Below are positions 13,949 to 17,847 of a stretch of 17,847 nucleotides of DNA, piece by piece. The stretch comes from Methanobacteriota archaeon (lineage in GTDB: Archaea > Halobacteriota > Methanosarcinia > Methanosarcinales > Methanosarcinaceae): the NCBI GenBank assembly GCA_030837265.1, contig JAUPKV010000440.1, positions 1 through 17,847 of the forward strand, written 5' to 3'. The notes beneath the pieces were generated by a model. It searched no databases and was not told the DNA's origin. It worked only from the letters and a program-made list of their open reading frames with translations. A program made the translations under genes and the position numbers. Position 1 is the first letter of the stretch. Every line of letters starts with the position of its first letter.

Positions 13949-14830
13949 ATGATATTCGAAGGGAGAGCTTGCGCTTCGGGAGCTGGAACCATAATTAACG
14001 CCATAGCTACCTGGAAGGGTGCAGCATTCGGAATAGATTTGAAGACCTTTTCAAAGGTTAAGCTCACAGAAGGCGAAACCGGAATTTCAGGTTCCATTGA
14101 GGGGACACCTGATGCAGATACCAGACTTATAGAGCGCTGCGTCAACCTTGTCCTCAAAAAGTACGGGCTTGAGTTAGGAGGTACGGTCAGGACAAGGAGT
14201 GAAATCCCTCTTGCCGGAGGACTCAAAAGTAGCAGTGCCGCAGCTAATGCATCAGTACTTGCAACCCTCCATGCGATAGATAAGACTCTCCCTCCTCTGG
14301 AAGTCGTGAAAATTGGAGTAACGGCTGCAAAAGAAGTAGGTGTTACGATAACTGGAGCTTTTGACGATGCATGTGCCTCTTTCCTTGGAGGAGTTGTGAT
14401 TACGGATAATCTGAATATGGAGCTAATCAGACGCGAAGAAATTGAATCAAAAGTTCTTATTTTTGCTCCCGAGAGGAAGGCTTTCAGTGCTGATACGAAT
14501 GTGAAACGTTCACGATTAATTGCACCATTTATAGAACTTGCATACAGTCTTGCCCTGGAAGGTGAGTATGAACGTGCAATGACATTAAATGGTTTTCTCT
14601 ACTGCGGAGCTCTTGGATTTGGAACGGAGCATATGCTTCGGGCTCTTGAGTGTGGAATAAAAGGAGTCAGCCTCTCAGGAACCGGCCCTTCATATGCAGC
14701 TCTTGTTCAGGAGGATCAGATTAAAGAGCTGAAATCTGCCTGGGAAAGCTGTGGGATGGAAGGCAGGGTCATCGAGACCTGTGTAAGTAACAAAGATGCA
14801 ATATCATTATACAGGGAGGGTTTAGCTTGA
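13949..14830 (+). CDS. aroK: Archaeal shikimate kinase, GHMP-kinase type
   Basis: The 293-residue GHMP-superfamily kinase phosphorylates shikimate in aromatic amino-acid synthesis; archaea use this fold in place of the bacterial P-loop AroK. Visible motifs are MIFEGRACASGAGTIINAIATWKGAAFGIDL at the N-terminus, the ATP-binding PLAGGLKSSSAAANA (about 87-101), TGAFDDACASFLGG in the middle, and the C-terminal GVSLSGTGPSYAAL. All fit the archaeal shikimate kinase family. ATG 13949 is favoured over the longer frame from 13823 because the protein begins with the conserved FEGRA stretch, AGGG lies five bases upstream, and a TATA box falls within the extension. Its stop overlaps the chorismate mutase start by four bases (TTGA), indicating coupled translation in one pathway. 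Confidence 0.93.
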   Translation: MIFEGRACASGAGTIINAIATWKGAAFGIDLKTFSKVKLTEGETGISGSIEGTPDADTRLIERCVNLVLKKYGLELGGTVRTRSEIPLAGGLKSSSAAANASVLATLHAIDKTLPPLEVVKIGVTAAKEVGVTITGAFDDACASFLGGVVITDNLNMELIRREEIESKVLIFAPERKAFSADTNVKRSRLIAPFIELAYSLALEGEYERAMTLNGFLYCGALGFGTEHMLRALECGIKGVSLSGTGPSYAALVQEDQIKELKSAWESCGMEGRVIETCVSNKDAISLYREGLA

Positions 14831-15114
14831 GCGAACTTGAAGCTGTCCGTAAAGAAATTGAAGAGATTGATATGAAAATCCTTGCCCTTATTGGAAAAAG
14901 AGTCAATCTGGCTGAGAAGGTGCTTGAATCAAAAAAAATAAATGGAACTTCAATAAATGACCGCAAACAAAATGAGATAGTAATCAGTAGGGCTTTAAAT
15001 GCTGCAATTGAGCATAACCTTGATGTAGGCCTAGTAAAAGAAATCTTTGAGATTCTTATTAGAATGAGTATTGAACGCCAGAACGAATTAAGTGGTCGGG
15101 GGAGCCTGCCTTGA
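14827..15114 (+). CDS. Chorismate mutase, AroQ type
   Basis: The 95-residue all-helical protein converts chorismate to prephenate for phenylalanine and tyrosine synthesis. The N-terminal helix ELEAVRKEIEEIDMKILALIGKRVNLAEKVLESKK carries the expected Arg and Lys residues, followed by NDRKQNEIV and a C-terminal helix with MSIERQNEL, the positions that supply the remaining active-site Asp, Arg, Glu and Gln contacts in AroQ enzymes. It is a stand-alone mutase, not fused to prephenate dehydratase or dehydrogenase. The TTG start overlaps the shikimate kinase stop and has a strong GGGAGGG site six bases upstream. It is the second gene of the operon, followed by purE after 18 bases. Confidence 0.92.
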   Translation: MSELEAVRKEIEEIDMKILALIGKRVNLAEKVLESKKINGTSINDRKQNEIVISRALNAAIEHNLDVGLVKEIFEILIRMSIERQNELSGRGSLP

Positions 15115-15132
15115 CCATCACGGAGAAGAAAA

Positions 15133-15528
15133 ATGGTCGATATTTCCATAATTATGGGTTCCGAATCTGACAGGTCGATAGCAAACCGCGCGTTAACTGT
15201 GCTTGAGAAAAGCAGATACACTTACGAAGTAATGGTTATTTCTGCCCACAGGAACCCGGATGAGCTTGACAGGTATGTATCCGGCACTGACGCAAAAGTT
15301 TTTATCGCAATCGCAGGTCTTTCGGCTGCTCTTCCAGGAGTCATCGCCTCCAGGACAAAAAAGCCTGTAATAGGGGTCCCGGTTAGTGCAAAGCTTGGAG
15401 GGCTTGATGCCCTGCTTTCGATAGCACAGATGCCTCCAGGTGTACCTGTCGGAAGCGTAGGGATCGATAACGGAGCAAATGGTGCATATCTTGCCCTGAG
15501 AATTCTGGATTTAATTGATAGTCCATAA
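15133..15528 (+). CDS. purE: N5-carboxyaminoimidazole ribonucleotide mutase (PurE), short archaeal form
   Basis: The 131-residue protein is PurE, which moves the carboxylate on aminoimidazole ribonucleotide in purine synthesis. The motifs MGSESDRS (phosphate loop, about 9-16), SAHRNPDEL with the key His (near 37), [15 protein letters not shown], and the [29 protein letters not shown] stretch are all present. It is shorter than the usual roughly 160-residue bacterial enzyme, mainly at the C-terminus, yet no active-site motif is lost. The start has GGAG about seven bases upstream. Its place in an aromatic-amino-acid operon is a functional oddity rather than a known pathway link. No purK lies nearby in this window. 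Confidence 0.92.
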   Translation: MVDISIIMGSESDRSIANRALTVLEKSRYTYEVMVISAHRNPDELDRYVSGTDAKVFIAIAGLSAALPGVIASRTKKPVIGVPVSAKLGGLDALLSIAQMPPGVPVGSVGIDNGANGAYLALRILDLIDSP

Positions 15529-15559
15529 CAGCTTAAAACTCAATTATTTTTCTCTGTGC

Positions 15560-16231
15560 TCAGATTTTGTCTACGAGTTTTGCTTCCAGAATCTTTAATG
15601 AACCGATATCTCCTTCCCATTCAACTTCACTTTTTACTATCTCAATACGTTTTTTGTAGAACGGAGCGTCAAGGACGACAGTTTCGTATTCACCGCCTTC
15701 GCCAGCCATATGAACCATGTACCTGCGATGCAGTGCCTTAAGGTGTTCTATTGAGTTCACATTAATTGGACGGCCTAGCCAGGATTTGTCAAGACCATCA
15801 GCGGCTACATGTACAATCCGGATATCCATCACTTTTGACATTTCGTAGAGTAATTCTTCGGGGTTTCTGTGCCAGAGGGGATTGTATACTTTAAGCCCGA
15901 GTGAATCGCAGATCTTCTGCACTCTACCTGCCTGATACTGGGATTCAATAGCACCTACGGATATTCCATCTACATTCACTTTTTTCAACGCCAGGGCCAG
16001 ATCATCCAGCTCAAGTTCTTTAATTCCGCTGGACTGCTGCTGGATCAAGGGGATTTCACTTGCGGCTGAGATTAGTTCTACCATATGAAGGTTGATGGAA
16101 TGATACATGTAAGAATCACGTCTTGCAGGAATAATATTTATGAGGTGGGTGACCTCATGTCCTTCTTCCAAAGCCTTATGTATGGCAAAAATCGAGTCCT
16201 TGCCGCCGGAAACTAGTGCTGCGAGTATCAT
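15560..16231 (-). CDS. dph6: Diphthine--ammonia ligase (Dph6-like PP-loop ATPase)
   Basis: The 223-residue N-type ATP pyrophosphatase completes diphthamide on elongation factor 2 by amidating diphthine with ammonia and ATP. The PP-loop SGGKDS is at about residues 8-13. The family signature EGGEYETVVLDAP lies near 175-190, and GVSxGAIES-like text (VDGISVGAIESQYQ) is in the middle. Length matches the archaeal stand-alone enzyme. Two in-frame ATGs are six bases apart; 16231 is chosen because GGGG ends seven bases upstream of it and leaves no spacing for 16237. A TATA box on the minus strand near 16298-16307 predicts a leader of about 45 bases. It converges on purE with a T-rich gap of about 30 bases. 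Confidence 0.88.
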   Translation of the reverse strand: MILAALVSGGKDSIFAIHKALEEGHEVTHLINIIPARRDSYMYHSINLHMVELISAASEIPLIQQQSSGIKELELDDLALALKKVNVDGISVGAIESQYQAGRVQKICDSLGLKVYNPLWHRNPEELLYEMSKVMDIRIVHVAADGLDKSWLGRPINVNSIEHLKALHRRYMVHMAGEGGEYETVVLDAPFYKKRIEIVKSEVEWEGDIGSLKILEAKLVDKI

Positions 16232-16297
16232 TTGCATCCCCTACGTCTTACTATTTCATCCCGTACTTCTGGATTGTAACTCGTGTTCATCATGTAA

Positions 16298-16307
16298 TAT
16301 TTATATA
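16298..16307 (-). promoter_or_regulatory. TATA box for the Dph6-like gene
   Basis: TATATAAATA on the minus strand predicts transcription start near 16277, about 45 bases before the chosen ATG. Confidence 0.5.
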
Positions 16308-16356
16308 CTTTTTGATTTTTCCGCGCTAAGCTGCATTAACTGCAACATCGGTATCC

Positions 16357-17247
16357 TTACTCTAGCTTTCCAAAGTTGTCTTCGTAACGGACTTTCATTT
16401 CTTCCCAGGTTGGAAGGTCTGTCTGGCAACCGCGCCCCTGAACGGCAAAAGAAGCAACAGTTGACCCTATTTTCCCACATGTTGGAATTGAGTATTTTCT
16501 TGTAAAGGCTAACAGGAAACCTGCTCGGTATGCATCTCCTGCTCCGGTAGGATCCACGGCTTTAACAGAAACCACAGGAATTGTGAATTCTTCCGTATCC
16601 GTATATATCCTGCTACCTTCAGCATCGTATGTGACCACGATAATACCAATCATGTCTTTAAGTTCGGAGAAATTCTTTCCGATTATTTCCAGAACACGTT
16701 TGATTTCATGTCTGTTAGCAAAAAGAATATCGGTATGAGCAAGTATGAGATCAAGTTTCTCTTTTGAATATGTGATAAGATCCTGACCGGGGTCAAAAGA
16801 TACAAAATCGGCAATTTGAGCAATTTTTGCATTGTAGACAGAATCCGCAGTTGCCAGGTGTACGAACTCTACACGTTCGGGTTCCAGTTCTTTGAATTTT
16901 GAGGAGGCACCCCAGTAAAAGTACGTCGTCTGGTTTTTATCTTTATCTGTGAAAATGAATGCTTTGGAAATTTTCTGGTCTTCAAGCCGGTAAAGGCGGG
17001 AAAGGTCAACGCCTGCGTCTGTAAGAATCATCTCGTATCCGGAATTTCCAAAATCCGTGCCTACAGGTGAAATAAGCTGGCTTTTTCCCCCAAGCCTTGC
17101 GATGGCTAACGCAATGTTTGCAGCTCCTCCTCCCGGATATTCTTCATAATCGATGACAGGGGAAGATTCGTTTTTTCCTGCTATTTTTTCAACGTCTACT
17201 ATGTAATCAAGGGCAGTGTGCCCAACAACAGAAATAATTTTGTTCAT
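16357..17247 (-). CDS. PfkB-family sugar/nucleoside kinase
   Basis: The 296-residue ribokinase-fold enzyme phosphorylates a sugar or nucleoside with ATP. It has the first PfkB signature GGGAANIALAIARLGG (about 39-54) with the Gly-Gly hinge, and the second signature DPTGAGDAYRAGF (about 232-244) containing the catalytic Asp (near 238) and the anion hole. Archaeal homologues of this size include nucleoside kinases acting on inosine, guanosine or cytidine, which is the likeliest role, but the substrate cannot be read from sequence. An AGAGGAAAT ribosome-binding site is about six bases upstream. A TATA box (ATATATAAAA, minus strand, 17311-17320) and a perfect inverted repeat (17285-17304) lie in front, suggesting its own regulated promoter. 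Confidence 0.88.
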   Translation of the reverse strand: MNKIISVVGHTALDYIVDVEKIAGKNESSPVIDYEEYPGGGAANIALAIARLGGKSQLISPVGTDFGNSGYEMILTDAGVDLSRLYRLEDQKISKAFIFTDKDKNQTTYFYWGASSKFKELEPERVEFVHLATADSVYNAKIAQIADFVSFDPGQDLITYSKEKLDLILAHTDILFANRHEIKRVLEIIGKNFSELKDMIGIIVVTYDAEGSRIYTDTEEFTIPVVSVKAVDPTGAGDAYRAGFLLAFTRKYSIPTCGKIGSTVASFAVQGRGCQTDLPTWEEMKVRYEDNFGKLE

Positions 17248-17284
17248 TTAATTTCCTCTGTTTCTGGATCTTTGAAATAAAAAA

Positions 17285-17304
17285 TTTCTGAGGGATCTCA
17301 GAAA
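17285..17304. promoter_or_regulatory. Perfect 8-bp inverted repeat at the kinase promoter
   Basis: TTTCTGAG (17285-17292) and CTCAGAAA (17297-17304) are perfect reverse complements with a 4-base spacer. The site lies six bases downstream of the kinase TATA box (minus strand) and over the predicted transcription start, a position suited to a repressor site or a 5' leader hairpin. Confidence 0.5.
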
Positions 17305-17310
17305 GAAGAT

Positions 17311-17320
17311 TTTTATATAT
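17311..17320 (-). promoter_or_regulatory. TATA box for the PfkB-family kinase
   Basis: ATATATAAAA on the minus strand predicts a start near 17290 and a leader of about 40 bases with AGAGGAAAT before the ATG. Confidence 0.5.
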
Positions 17321-17364
17321 TTTTCTAAAAAAGTCCGTTTAACCGAATTCTGGAAAAAAGCTGA

Positions 17365-17778
17365 TTATTTGCCTGTTTTGCCTGTTTTGCTTGTTTTGCT
17401 TGTTTTGTTCTTTTGTTGTTCGCTCTTCTCTCCCGACCTTTCGAATTCAGTAATTTCCAGCACTGTCAGCGGAATGTCCCTGAGAGATTTTCCGATCACG
17501 GACTTTGCGATCCTTTCTGCATGTTCTGCAGATTCGGCATCAAAAACCTTCATCTCAAAAATAAGTCCTACAAGGGCGGTATTTGCTGCAATGAATACGC
17601 TACTGAAAGGCTCTCCACATACCGGACAGGAAGTTGTTCCCACATCTACCTCAACAAAATCCAGTTTAGGGTTAAGGCGCTTACCAGCTTCGGAAATTGC
17701 TACTCCTATTGCGTCATCAGCGGTCTTTACATCTCTAACCAACCAAGCTGCTTCAAGTACTACGTGAAAGTTCTTCAT
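17365..17778 (-). CDS. UPF0212 (DUF555) family protein with repeat-derived Lys/Thr tail
   Basis: The 137-residue protein matches the conserved archaeal UPF0212 family over about residues 1-112: [34 protein letters not shown], then CPVCGEPF with a CxxC pair (Cys 51 and 54), [40 protein letters not shown] and VLEITEFE. Function is unknown; the CxxC could bind zinc with a second protein or be redox-active. The last 25 or so residues are a low-complexity basic tail ([15 protein letters not shown]), encoded by a tandem 9-bp DNA repeat and outside the family core. GGTGAG sits seven bases upstream of the ATG. A TATA box near 17830-17837 and an inverted repeat at 17811-17826 precede it. It reads towards the kinase gene after a 117-base gap. 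Confidence 0.9.
   Translation of the reverse strand: MKNFHVVLEAAWLVRDVKTADDAIGVAISEAGKRLNPKLDFVEVDVGTTSCPVCGEPFSSVFIAANTALVGLIFEMKVFDAESAEHAERIAKSVIGKSLRDIPLTVLEITEFERSGEKSEQQKNKTSKTSKTGKTGK
17368..17403. repeat. Tandem 9-bp repeat encoding the UPF0212 tail
   Basis: Four 9-bp units (TTTGCCTGT twice, then TTTGCTTGT twice) run in frame and encode [12 protein letters not shown] on the minus strand. Unit-length changes would keep the frame, so tail length may vary between strains. Confidence 0.75.
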
Positions 17779-17810
17779 TATTTCTCACCATAACATTAGT
17801 TAACGATTTT

Positions 17811-17826
17811 CCAGAAATTTTTCTGG
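17811..17826. promoter_or_regulatory. Perfect 7-bp inverted repeat at the UPF0212 promoter
   Basis: CCAGAAA (17811-17817) and TTTCTGG (17820-17826) with a 2-base spacer lie about four bases downstream of the TATA box (CATATAAAA, minus strand, about 17829-17838) and next to the predicted transcription start. A repressor site or leader hairpin is possible. Confidence 0.45.
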
Positions 17827-17847
17827 CCTTTTTATATGATTTTTCTT

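Noticed and set aside
13743..13949. A 68-codon frame upstream of shikimate kinase
   Set aside because: It is composed of Phe/Leu/Tyr-rich residues from AT-rich DNA, has no ribosome-binding site and spans the likely TATA box of the operon.
16229..16293. A 21-codon leader peptide (ATGATG start) ending in an ATGA overlap with the Dph6-like gene
   Set aside because: The overlap is neat, but the TATA box at 16298-16307 puts transcription start near 16277, downstream of both ATGs, so it would not be in the transcript. No ribosome-binding site precedes it.

Overview
The window reads as a chromosomal segment of a methanogenic archaeon, almost certainly Methanosarcina or a close relative. The evidence is its set of archaeal protein families: a DUF1724/FilR1-type winged-helix regulator, 6-phospho-3-hexuloisomerase, a GHMP-type shikimate kinase, UPF0212, DUF2073 beside an Era-like GTPase, an archaeal Nog1-like GTPase, Dph6 and a CBS-domain/HrcA-like regulator. 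The intergenic DNA is AT-rich, with archaeal TATA boxes and GGAGG/GGTG-type ribosome-binding sites. I saw no tRNA or rRNA gene, no intact mobile element and no CRISPR array.

Layout. 1-1300 holds a truncated membrane-anchored protein, a doubtful small ORF and a secreted lipoprotein. 1743-3139 holds the winged-helix regulator and an RDD-family membrane protein. 3246-4665 holds a divergent pair, an ACT-domain regulator (whose 3' end looks frameshifted) and a YkgJ-type cysteine-cluster protein, around a palindromic promoter region. 4825-6490 carries the large subunit of an isopropylmalate dehydratase/homoaconitase-type enzyme and hisE. 6531-8693 is a divergent pair, the CBS regulator and a Nog1-like GTPase. 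The Nog1 gene converges on a CcdA-like thiol-redox membrane protein (8702-9523). A roughly 400-bp gene-free stretch follows.

9929-13432 is a run of minus-strand genes: an aspartate-type aminotransferase, hxlB, and the operon Era-like GTPase - DUF2073 - unknown protein. 13949-15528 is a plus-strand operon with overlapping or closely spaced genes: shikimate kinase, chorismate mutase and PurE. 15560-17778 returns to the minus strand with dph6, a PfkB-family (probably nucleoside) kinase and a UPF0212 protein.

Functionally the region is mainly biosynthetic and translational housekeeping: aromatic amino acids (aroK, chorismate mutase, the aminotransferase), branched-chain or 2-oxoacid metabolism, histidine (hisE), purines (purE, the kinase), pentose supply (hxlB), EF2 modification (dph6) and ribosome-linked GTPases. 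I found no convincing new multi-gene system. The items most worth checking are the apparent one-base loss at the end of the ACT-domain gene, the long palindrome between the divergent ACT/YkgJ genes, matching inverted repeats just downstream of two TATA boxes, an 11-bp direct repeat spaced exactly 22 bp upstream of hxlB, and the unknown third gene of the Era/DUF2073 operon.
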